Assembly (NCBI GenBank): GCA_964482035.1
Contig: CAYZVC010000001.1
Coordinates: forward strand, 62,001 to 126,000
Source of the DNA: JANJWP01 sp964482035
Lineage (GTDB): Bacteria; Patescibacteriota; Gracilibacteria; BD1-5; UBA2023
Direction of reading: 5' to 3'
Length of the DNA: 64,000 nt
The notes beneath the pieces were generated by a model. The model was not told the origin of the DNA, did no database searches, and saw only the letters and a program-made list of their open reading frames with translations. Within the stretch, counting starts at the first letter, position 1. Every line of letters begins with the position of its first letter. Below are positions 37,038-45,319 of the stretch, in pieces. Made by a program: the position numbers and the translations under genes.

Positions 37038-37367
37038 CTACTTTCCGAAATGAGGAGAAAGCAGGTCGATGAGCTTTTTTACGAAGGGATCCGACCGATT
37101 GAGACTGTAGGTGACTTCGCGCCAGGTCCGGCTCCGCTGAACGATCTTCGCCTCGTGCATTTTAGCCAAGTACTGCGACACCTGCGAAGGCGTGCAGTTG
37201 GTCAATCGGCCTATTTCTCCGGAGGGGAGGGATTCGGTATGGAGGAGGAGATAGACGATTTCCAGTCGGCAATCGGATGCCAGTGCGGAAAATACGTTGG
37301 CCAACTCCAGAAGGAACCCTTCCTTCAGAAACATTTCTTTTTGAACTTCGGCGAGGTTTTTTTGCAT
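37038..37367 (-). CDS. ArsR-family winged-helix regulator
   Basis: 109 aa. The helix-turn-helix core SGEIGRLTNCTPSQVSQYLAKM and the wing VQRSRTWREVTYSL are ArsR-like. One Cys lies in the recognition helix region (TNCTPS) and another at SDCRLE, so a thiol-based redox or metal switch is possible. First gene of the dipZ-msrBA operon, 18 bp before dipZ. Inverted repeats just upstream suggest autoregulation. Ends TAG. Confidence 0.85.
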   Translation of the reverse strand: MQKNLAEVQKEMFLKEGFLLELANVFSALASDCRLEIVYLLLHTESLPSGEIGRLTNCTPSQVSQYLAKMHEAKIVQRSRTWREVTYSLNRSDPFVKKLIDLLSPHFGK

Positions 37368-37383
37368 GGGACGATCGTTACGT

Positions 37384-37428
37384 ATTCATTTTAGTAAATC
37401 ATGAAATGAATGCAAATCATTTTATGAT
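37384..37428 (-). promoter_or_regulatory. Operator candidates upstream of the ArsR operon
   Basis: ATTCATTT (37384-37391) and AAATGAAT (37404-37411) form a perfect 8-bp dyad. A second one, ATCAT-TTT-ATGAT, lies at 37416-37428. On the minus strand TTGCAT and TAAAAT sit within this stretch, so binding would block the promoter. Confidence 0.55.
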
Positions 37429-37446
37429 ATTTTGAAACGATAAACG

Positions 37447-37472
37447 TAAAAACCCCAAGCTCGGATGGGGGA
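37447..37472 (-). terminator. Likely terminator after prs
   Basis: Minus strand CCCC-ATCCGAGCTT-GGGG followed by TTTTT. Short stem, moderate support. Confidence 0.5.
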
Positions 37473-37495
37473 GCAGGGGGTCTTCTCGTTTTTGC

Positions 37496-38407
37496 TTATC
37501 TCGCCGCGCGCCCGATGATTTTTGCTACCAACGGGGCGACCGAGAGGACGCTCATGTTCGGTACCGATTCGGCACGGGCCGCGTTCTGCGGGAGCGAGTT
37601 GGTTACGATGAGACGGTCGAGATGGCTCGCGAGACGCTTTTCGGATCCGCCCGGAAATACGCCGTGCGGGGCGAACGCGGTGACCGATTTCGCGCCCCGG
37701 GCGCGCAGGAGGTCCGCCGCTTCGCGCAGGGTTCCGCCCGTTTGGATGAGGTCGTCGACGATGACCACGTCTTTTCCCGCCGGATCGCCTTCCTTAATCG
37801 AAACGATGCGCTTTTCGCCGTCGCGAATCTTGATGCAGACGATTTTCTCGTGGTTGGGAAAGCTGTCGCCGAAGCGCTTGGCCGCTCAGTCGTCGGGAAA
37901 GACGATGGCCGCGCCTTCCGGGATGTCGAGGAGCTTCATGGCGGAGTGGAGCTCGAGGTTGACCTTGAACGGATCGAAGAAGAAACGTTCGGAGAGCGCG
38001 TGGATGTCGAAAGTGTGGAGAGAGGTTTTGCCCGAACGTCCTTCCGGAAGGTGCGAAAGGATGTCGGCGTAGTAGGCGGCCGTGGCGACTTCGCCCTTTT
38101 TCGAGATGCGTTCCATTGTTCCTACCGGGAAGTACGGAACGATGACGCGGACCTTTTCGGCGTAGTAGTCGAGGATTCCGCGGATGGCCGCGTAGTTGGC
38201 GAACACGTCTTCCGGGCGGGAGAAATCGCCCACGTAGGTGACCTCTTCGTGCTCGACGGTGTTTTTCACGTCGTCGATGAAGAAGTTCGGCCAGCCGTCG
38301 TCGAAGGTTTCGAACTTCATCCGGACGCGGTTGATTTTGCCCGGGAGCAGGGCTTCGACTTCGTCGCCGAGCGCGTCGAAGTTCGGGTGGGTGAGAAGGG
38401 ATTGCAT
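37496..38407 (-). CDS. prs: Ribose-phosphate pyrophosphokinase (UGA-Gly at residue 174)
   Basis: Makes PRPP from ribose 5-phosphate and ATP. 303 aa. The PRPP loop VVIVDDLIQTGGTL (about 215) is intact. The segment AAIVFPDD-(UGA)-AAKRF places TGA (37886) at the conserved Gly of the family motif PDxGxxKR. The N-terminal half is more divergent than in typical Prs. Located 11 bp downstream of the MazG-APRT gene, an apparent PRPP-making and PRPP-using pair. Confidence 0.85.
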
Positions 38408-38418
38408 GGTGGGGATGG

Positions 38419-39507
38419 TTACGCGTACGACAGCACGCAGTCTACGCGGTATTTCGCTTCGAGTTCTTTGCGTCCGGGCATTCGGGCGAGATCGTCGAGC
38501 GCGATGGCGCAGACGACGCTTTCCACGATTCCGCCTGCCTTCTCGACGAGTTCGGCCGCCGCGAGGGCCGTTCCGCCGGTCGCGAGGAGATCGTCGACGA
38601 TGGCGACTTTCTTTCCGAATATATCGGCCTGCTTCTGAATTTCAATGACTTCTTTTCAATATTCAAGTGCGTAGGCCTTCGAGATGGTCTCTCCGGGGAG
38701 TTTTCCTTTCTTGCGGACCATAACGAACGGCTTGCCGAGGATCTCGGCGGCGGCGAGACCGAAGAGGAACCCGCGGGCGTCGAGTCCGACGACGGCTTCG
38801 GCATCCTTGCAGCGGAGGGCGATTTCGTGTGCGGCGACCTTCATGGCTTCCGGGCTCGCGAGCATGGGGGAGACGTCGCGGAAGAGGATTCCCGGCTTTG
38901 GGAAGTCGGCGTGGGCACCGACGTAGTCGCGGAGGTCGAGCTCGGGCAGATAGGCTTCGACGCGGCTTTCGAACTTGGAAACGGTATCGGCGAGCATGGC
39001 CACCGGATCGGCTTCCGGAACGAACGAGAGTACGGCGCTTACCAAATCGGCGGTCGCGGCGCGCACTTCTTCGGCCGTGGCTTTCGAACGGGAGTACCTT
39101 CCGCGAAGCGATTGGATCTTCGAGTTCCAGACGCCGAGCTTCTGGAAGAGCGCGGCGGGGGAACGGGGTTGGGCGGGGGATTCGTCAGCTCAAGCAAACA
39201 ATCCTCAGGCCGGTGCGTTTGCTTTATCAAATCACCGGAACGCCAACCGGTCGAGGACGTTTGCGAGCGACGAATTTTCCGCCCAACCTAAGGTTCCAAC
39301 GCTCGCCGAGAGCACGTTGAGCAGCGCGTCGCCGGCTTCTTTGCGGGTCTCTTCGAGATTTCCGGATTCGTGCGCTTCGAGCATTTCGGCGACTTCCTGA
39401 GTGGCTTTGTTCAATACGTCGTCAATGCTGACGTGGGCCTTCTTTTCGAGTTCGCGGCAGCGCGAAACGAGTTCTTCGGCGGAGTGGGGGAGTGCGTGGG
39501 TTTTCAT
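38419..39507 (-). CDS. MazG-like domain fused to adenine phosphoribosyltransferase (four UGA-Gly)
   Basis: 362 aa when TGA is read through. Residues 1-91 are a MazG-like all-alpha NTP pyrophosphohydrolase domain (ATQEVAEMLEA, then EAGDALLNVLS). A linker with three UGA codons (residues 92, 101, 106) leads to an APRT domain (about 180-362) with DFPKPGILFRDVSPML, DARGFLFG, LEY-(UGA)-KEV at residue 284, and the PRPP loop VDDLLATGGT. The linker has no TAA/TAG in this frame. APRT salvages adenine to AMP; a fused house-cleaning domain is unusual. Confidence 0.8.
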
Positions 39508-39549
39508 AGGGAAGGAAAAAAAGTGGGGAGGATGCGTATCGGACAGGGG

Positions 39550-39897
39550 CTATTTGCCGCCCCAGTCTCATCCGGCGCGGATTTCTCACGACGGAATCAG
39601 GAATTTTATCGTGGTGGTGCCTTCGTAGCTTTCGTTGTAGCCGGGGAAGTCCGAGGAAACCTTGACGTCTTCGTATCCGCTGATTTTAAGGAAGTCGCGG
39701 ATGTCTTCGTCCGGGTCGGTGCAGTCTTTGGCTTTGAGTACGAGCGAGACTTGGTTTTTCCTTCGGGCGATGACTGCGACGACGGCGTCTTCGAGGATTT
39801 TCTCGACCTTCTCGCTGACGAGCCTTCCGGCGACGGATACGAGCTCTTCTTTGTTCATGGCCGCGACTTTCTGTCGAGCTTCGGAGGGGGTGAGCAT
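39550..39897 (-). CDS. Hypothetical small protein (two UGA-Gly near the C-terminus)
   Basis: 115 aa (ATG 39897, TAG 39550). The N-terminal helices (LTPSEARQKVAAMNKEELV) are followed by a beta-rich part (NQVSLVLKAKD, GTTTIKFLIP). The last residues, GEIRAGGDWGGK, contain two UGA-coded glycines. Soluble. Family not recognised. Upstream of mazG-apt on the same strand (42-bp gap), so possibly the first gene of that operon. Confidence 0.6.
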
Positions 39898-40037
39898 GGG
39901 GCGTTTGATAACGGCTAAGCACGGACAATGTACGCCCCTTCGAAAATCTTTTTTAAAAACATAGTTAAACCGTATGAAAATTGTGAACAACTCGTAAAAA
40001 ACCTTTTAAAATAGATGAAAAACGGTATTTTATATTT

Positions 40038-40054
40038 CGTAATAATTCATTACG
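40038..40054. promoter_or_regulatory. Palindrome just before the TrmB-like regulator
   Basis: CGTAAT-AATTC-ATTACG, a perfect 6-bp dyad ending three bases before the ATG. A plausible autoregulatory operator. Confidence 0.45.
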
Positions 40055-40057
40055 GAT

Positions 40058-40801
40058 ATGAACCGGTACGCGTCGCTTCTTAAAAAACTCGGACTTTCCG
40101 AAAAGGAATCCGCCATCTACCTCGACCTCCTCGAACACGGCGAATCGTCGATTACCGACGTGGTCGACCGCACCCGCGTCCACCGTCCGGACGCGTATAA
40201 ATTCCTCCCGCTCCTTACGGAAAGGGGGTTCGTATCCGAGACGCTCCGCGGGAAGCGCCGTTTTTTCTCTGCCGAATCGCCGGAGGCCATCCGCTCCCTT
40301 TTGGAGAATCTCGAAAACGACGTCGATACACTTTTGCCCGATCTCGTCGGTATGCACGCTCGGGCCGAACGCCGCCCGAGCGTAAAATTCATGGAAGGCC
40401 GTAAGGCCGTCGCCTACGTGTTTTCGGACATCGTCTCCACGCTGAAGACCGGCGATACGTTCTACCGCGTGAGTTCCGAGCGCGACGTCGACCGCGCCAA
40501 TTCGTACCTTCCGCCCGATTACCGCGCCCGCCGCGACAAGAAGGAACTCGAACGGTACGTCATCATGTCGGCCGGACAGTCCGAAAAAAAAGCGCCCCGT
40601 CTGGAGCGCGAAATCGTCACCATTCCGCCCGAACTCGACGAGTTTTCCGACGACGTCTCGATGATCGTGTATTGAAGCAAAGTGGCCTTCATCGACTATA
40701 ACACCGAAGCGTCCATCGTTATCGAAAACGCCTTCATCGCGGGGTTTCTCGGCAAACTGTTCCGCCTTCTCTACGCCTCGATGAAACGGGCGGCCAAGTA
40801 A
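40058..40801 (+). CDS. TrmB-family transcriptional regulator (UGA-Gly at residue 207)
   Basis: 247 aa. The winged helix YASLLKKLGLSEKESAIYLDLLEHGESSITDVVDRTRVHRPDAYK (about 4-50) matches TrmB/MarR-like regulators. The C-terminal part is a ligand-sensing PLD-like domain (VKFMEGRKAVAYVFSDIV onward). TGA at 40674 lies near the end of the sensor domain. Ligand unknown. Stands alone between divergent units and is preceded by a palindrome. Ends TAA. Confidence 0.8.
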
Positions 40802-40893
40802 TACGCGCGTATGCCAATGCCGAAACGTCCTGACGGGTGCGCTTTTTTGCCATCCCGACGAGGAAATGGTACGATGTTCGGGTAACTTCGCAC

Positions 40894-41868
40894 ATGTCCG
40901 AAAACGCGCTCGACATACGCTTCGCCGACCTTGCCGCCGCACCCAGAACCCGTGAAAATCGGGAGACGGGCGTTTTGGAGCGGAAGGCTGCGATTTCGGA
41001 CCCCCTCCTCGCGGAAAAAGTTCCCGGTGCGGCCGAGCTTGAAGCCAAACAGAAGAATGAGCGCAAGGAAGTGGACGACCGGTACGCGGCGATGCGCGAG
41101 GTCGTGAAAAGGCTCCACGAAATCCAAAATGACCTCTACGACCGGCTCGGCATTCTTCCGAAAACCGAAGACAACACTGGAATGGGGAAGTTTAAAAAAG
41201 GCCTCGTCGACGCGCTCGTGACCGAAAACGTCGAGTTTCTCAAAGTCGTCGCTGAACAGGGCGTCGAAGCCGTGGTCAAAGCGCTCGCCTCGATGCTCTC
41301 TTCCGTGGAAAACGTTAAGAAGCTCATTTCTTCCGCCGTCGACGCAATGAGAACGAAGGCTGAAAACCTGTTCGATATCGACGCGTATTCCATTGGGAAG
41401 TCTTTAGGTTGAATGGGGTTCGGCGTCATCGGAATGGTAAGGTCGTGAGTGCGCGAAGGCGTGGTGATGGGCGTAAAGGAAGCAGTTCGGTGACTCGGGC
41501 ATCTCGCCACGTTCAAAATTCCCCTCTGAATGCCGCCGGTCCTTACTGGAACGCGCATCTACGAATGCGCCGAACTGGTAAGTCGCGAAATGGTGCTCAA
41601 GGGGCCGGAAGAAACCAAAAAGCTCCTCGACCTCATCGAATCGACCGGACAGTACCTCGCGAAACACGGACATGAAGCAAAGGCCCTCGCGAACTACGAA
41701 CGCCGGCAGTTCGAGGGATCGCTCAACCTTCTGGTCACCAATTCGATCCGCATCGTGAATGACGCCAAAGTGCCTTCCTACGTCAGGGAATCCGTAGCGG
41801 CGTCGCTGAAAACGCACCTGCTCCCGGCCTACCAGACCAGTCATAAGATTCCCCATTTCGTTTCCTAA
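40894..41868 (+). CDS. Hypothetical protein with a UGA-coded glycine-zipper-like segment
   Basis: 324 aa as a single frame (ATG 40894, TAA 41866). N-terminal charged helices (about 1-90) and a mixed region (about 95-172) are followed by a short amphipathic glycine-rich stretch (about 172-215) that holds all four TGA codons (41410, 41446, 41494, 41527). A helical C-terminal domain completes it (VLTGTRIYECAELVSREM onward). The two halves look like unrelated fragments under the standard code. Family not recognised. A membrane-inserting hairpin is conceivable. Confidence 0.6.
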
Positions 41869-41878
41869 TTCCGCACCC

Positions 41879-42301
41879 ATGTCCCTCGGTTCCAAAGACG
41901 GCTCAGTAGTTGCCAGTGCCCACGCGGCGCTCGCGGCTTTCGAAATGGAAAAGAACGCCCATTTGGCGAAACTCTCCGGAGAAAAAGGCGTCGCCACGCT
42001 CGAAAAATGGCTCGTCCACTATTTCGACCGGCAAGATTCGTATCACGATTTGGAAGAATTCCGTTTCCATCTCGAATCGGTCGTCGAAGAATATCGCGGA
42101 TATTACGCTTCTTCACTCGCGAACAAGGTCGATCTGGAAACGCTGCAGAGGATGGACTCGATCGGTCGGCAGTACCATGCCATGATCTACGACGGCGAAA
42201 TCGACCCGTACCAAGAGGCATCCGACCGGAAACAGGCGGAGGTCGTAAAATCCGTAGGCGCCCTCGGACGAATATCCAGACTTCTCGGCTGGTCGTCGTA
42301 A
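41879..42301 (+). CDS. Hypothetical helical protein
   Basis: 140 aa, soluble, all-alpha by composition (for example LEEFRFHLESVVEEYRGYY). No UGA. 10 bp after the preceding gene, so probably co-transcribed and perhaps a partner. Ends TAA. Family not recognised. Confidence 0.65.
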   Translation: MSLGSKDGSVVASAHAALAAFEMEKNAHLAKLSGEKGVATLEKWLVHYFDRQDSYHDLEEFRFHLESVVEEYRGYYASSLANKVDLETLQRMDSIGRQYHAMIYDGEIDPYQEASDRKQAEVVKSVGALGRISRLLGWSS

Positions 42302-42321
42302 TTGCGTAAGAGGTAGGGCGT

Positions 42322-42350
42322 TTGACGGAAAAACGGATTTCAGGTACGAT
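42322..42350 (+). promoter_or_regulatory. Promoter for the Gly-rich membrane protein
   Basis: TTGACG 42322-42327, 17-bp spacer, TACGAT 42345-42350. Confidence 0.6.
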
Positions 42351-42444
42351 GGGGAGCGGACGAGCGCCACGCCGTTCGGTTGCCACTCGCCCGCCATGCG
42401 TGCGGCGAGTAATGAAAAATTCGTAGGACGAAAAGGGGACGAAC

Positions 42445-42801
42445 ATGTCGTATGCCGTTTTAGCAGTCGTAATTTCCGTCGTGGCGTTTCTCATCTTGGG
42501 AACCGTCGCTCCGATTCTCGGCGGCGTCATCGCCGCCGCAGCAACGTACTTCTTCTTACCCGCGGGGTTTTCCCCGGGACTCACGCTTACCGCGTTGGCG
42601 GCGGCTTTCGGCATTGGCTGGTTGCTCGCTGCCGGCATCAAATCGTTGGTCTCCGGCGGCCGCACCGGTTCGTCAGGATCCGGATCTTCGGATTCCGGCT
42701 GGTGGATCTTCGGTGACGGCGGCAATTCGGGCGGAAACGGTTGGTCGTTCGGTGACGGCGGCAGTTGTGGCGGAAGCGACGGCGGCGGCGGTTGCGACTG
42801 A
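42445..42801 (+). CDS. Membrane protein with a Gly-rich tail, ending in TGA before a terminator
   Basis: 118 aa. Two or three TM helices (about 4-45 and 50-72) precede a tail of repeated GDGG and GGS units with two Cys. AAGGGG Shine-Dalgarno, strong TTGACG promoter. Despite its many glycines none is UGA, while the frame ends at TGA (42799) right before a terminator. With UGA as Gly, 22 more residues would be added through the hairpin. Family not recognised. Confidence 0.62.
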   Translation: MSYAVLAVVISVVAFLILGTVAPILGGVIAAAATYFFLPAGFSPGLTLTALAAAFGIGWLLAAGIKSLVSGGRTGSSGSGSSDSGWWIFGDGGNSGGNGWSFGDGGSCGGSDGGGGCD

Positions 42802-42828
42802 CGCCCCATTCCTACGGACAGCGTGATG

Positions 42829-42855
42829 GCGGAACCTCCGGGTTCCGCTTTTTTT
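42829..42855 (+). terminator. Terminator after 42445-42801
   Basis: GCGGAACC-TCCG-GGTTCCGC followed by seven T. Confidence 0.9.
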
Positions 42856-42930
42856 CATGCCTTGCCGTTTTAAAATTCGACATTTTAATCCGTTTTCTTA
42901 GTATCGCGTCAGTCCATTACCGAGTTCGAA

Positions 42931-43875
42931 ATGAACAAGCCCGCAGACAACGTCATCCGAGTGAATTTCTGAACTTGCGACGCCGTGCGCGAAGTCCGAC
43001 ATCCGAATCCGGATGTTTCGAAACTGCCCTCCGGCCATGACGTTCCGGTTATTTCCGCTTGAGCCGACGGGGTGGGGGATTCGGTTTCTGCCGAATGTTC
43101 CCGCGTGCTCGAACTGCCGCAGGCCTTCCGGTACAAAGTACGTTTCGACCGCATTCCCGCCTACGATCTCCATGCGAAGGGGTTTTTCGTGAACATGGTT
43201 CGCTCGGGATTGGTCGCCCTGTTGGCGGACGACGGCGAAGATTCCATCGATACCGCGTATCTCGAGACCGCCGAACCTATTGACGGTGAAATCTTCCGTA
43301 TTTCGGTCGACGAATTCGTCGCCTACGTCCATAAGGACGGCCATATCGAAGATCGCGAAGAACGCGAGTCGTTCCTGTACGAAGCCATGTCCGCCTACGA
43401 CGTCCTCGTCGAACCCCGCGACAAGTCCGAATTCGACGAAGTGAACGCCGTAATCGTGAGCGAGGCGAATTTCGATACGTTTTTTCCCGAAGCGATGCCG
43501 GCCGCGGGAGGAAGCGAAAGCGGCTTTCCGACCGTGGCGTATTTTCGCGGGAGCCCGCTGACCGACGAGCTGCAAATGGAAATCTTTCCCGATCTTTTCA
43601 GAGACCTTTCGCGCATTACCGTCCTTCATCTCATGATGCATGCGGTCGATACCTTCAACCAAGAAGGATGGGAAATCCCGGAAGATACCGTTTTGGTCAT
43701 CCAAAAGCGCCCTTTCGTCCGTGCGGGATCGGTAACCGTTCCGTTCCGCCTCATCAGGGAATCCGTCGTAAGGGCCATCGAACGGACGTATCCGACGTAT
43801 CTCGAAATACCGGACGAAGAGGAGCGGCTACGGAAATTTTTCGCCCGATACCTGCTCGTCGAAATGACGGCGTAA
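42931..43875 (+). CDS. Hypothetical cytosolic protein (two UGA-Gly)
   Basis: 314 aa (ATG 42931, TAA 43873). TGA codons 14 and 44 lie in the N-terminal part, so a standard-code reading loses the first 47 residues. Mixed alpha/beta, acidic, no TM or signal. I do not recognise the family. Conserved-looking segments include FRYKVRFDRIPAYDLHAKGF and HLMMHAVDTFNQEGWEIP, but without an assignable active site. Confidence 0.6.
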
Positions 43876-43908
43876 CGGCTCTTCCGTTTCGAAGAAACTT
43901 GTCCTATC

Positions 43909-43931
43909 ATGCCGGCATGAAAAGCCGGCAT
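43909..43931 (+). promoter_or_regulatory. Hairpin presenting the start codon in its loop
   Basis: ATGCCGGC-ATGAAAA-GCCGGCAT: perfect 8-bp stem with a 7-nt loop containing the start codon of the 43917 gene. TATCAT at 43905-43910 overlaps and could be a -10, which would make the mRNA leaderless and remove the 5' arm. Confidence 0.45.
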
Positions 43932-44321
43932 TTCATTTATCCCCTGGTCATCACGCTCGCGGTCGGCGTTCCGGTCGCGAGGTATTATACGGTGACTCCG
44001 GGGTATAACGCCTGCGTACTCGAGTACGTTGACGCGCTGGATTCCAACGACTACAAGGGGAACATTTACGACATCAAAGGCGAACGGCACATAGAATCGG
44101 TGGAAGGCGACTACGACGCGCTTGAAGAATTCAAAATCGGGAAATCGTACGGATGCATCATGGCGAGCAACGACGTCTATGCCGATCTGAGCAACACGTT
44201 CTACTGTTCGGTCGCGTACATGCTCGAAAAATCCCCGCTCCGTAACCAGAAGGCCGCGGAAGCGAGGAAGACGGGGGTGACCCAGGGTGCCGACAAGCTC
44301 GAATCGAAGAATTCCCAGTAG
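43917..44321 (+). CDS. Membrane-anchored small extracytoplasmic protein
   Basis: 134 aa: N-terminal signal anchor (about 5-22), then a soluble acidic domain with three cysteines (NACVLEY, YGCIMAS, FYCSVAY). The C-terminal tail is Lys/Gln-rich. Family not recognised. Convergent with the DsbA-like gene, 1 bp apart; an envelope role is suggested by that neighbour and the cysteines. Confidence 0.6.
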   Translation: MKSRHFIYPLVITLAVGVPVARYYTVTPGYNACVLEYVDALDSNDYKGNIYDIKGERHIESVEGDYDALEEFKIGKSYGCIMASNDVYADLSNTFYCSVAYMLEKSPLRNQKAAEARKTGVTQGADKLESKNSQ

Positions 44322-44322
44322 G

Positions 44323-45252
44323 TTATTCCGTTCCTGCTGAGGAAAATCCGGCAATCGCGCTTTTCAGCGTTTCGGAATCGGGCTCGCCCTTGATGAGAAC
44401 GTATTTTCCGGTCGCGTTATCGAGGACGAGTACGCTCGGGGTGGCGCGGATCTTGAGATACATGCCCTGTCAGAGGTCTTTCGCTATGAGATCGTTTACC
44501 GATGCCGATTGAACGCAGGTTTCGAGTTCGACTTTCGAAAGTCGGGATTTCTCTGCGGAAACGTATGCCGACTCGTTCGCTGATCCCGTGGAAGCGAAGA
44601 CGGAGTCGGCGAATTCGGCGAACGCCCCGGTTCCGGATTTCTGATCCACGCACTTCGCCGCGCGCGCGAGGAATTCGGAGCCTTCGTGCTTCTTGTTCGG
44701 GAGGATTTTGAGCGCGTAATCGGAAGAGGTTTCTTTTGCGGTTTCCGACGCGGTTCGGGATTCGTGGTACTCCTTGCAGAACGGACAGGAGAAGTCCGAA
44801 AATTCCACGATGGTGGTTTTCGCTTCCGAACCGGTTCCCGAGGGGAGCGTCGAGCGGAATGCCGTGACTTCTTCCGACGTGAGCTTCCCTTCGTACCTGC
44901 TTTCGGAACTTCCTTCCGCCCCTTCGATTTTCCGCTTGATGCCGCGGATGTACTCCGGTTCTTTTTCCTCGAGGTCCTTGAGGTACGTCGAAGTGCGGTC
45001 GCGCTGGATTTCTTGAAGGAGCCGGAAATTGGCTTCGCCGCCGACCTTTCCGTACTCGATTTCGTTGAGGGACTGGCGGAACTGCCTTTGGGCGATTTCC
45101 ACGGCGACGAACTGCGAAGCCACTACGACCATCGTGCAACAGACGACGCATAAGATGACCGAATTCATCCTTTTAGTGCTCTCGGCCGCTTCCGCGGACG
45201 CTTCTTCGAGTCCGAATTCCTCTTGGAGGCGATCGGTCTTTTTTTCTGCCAT
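44323..45252 (-). CDS. Membrane-anchored DsbA-like thiol oxidoreductase (one UGA-Gly)
   Basis: 309 aa. A charged cytosolic head and TM helix (about 30-52) precede a helical linker and a thioredoxin fold of the DsbA type: EFSDFSCPFCKEYH (active CPFC near 153) with cis-Pro in RATPSVLV. TGA at 44470 lies before the cis-Pro strand. Forms or transfers disulfides outside the membrane. Cysteine-containing secreted proteins in the window (TSP3 repeats, pilins) are likely clients. Confidence 0.85.
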
Positions 45253-45319
45253 GTGTGGAAAAATAGGATTTCGCGCATTGTACGAGGTTTTCGCGTGAAT
45301 TCCAAGCGCCGCTTCCGGC

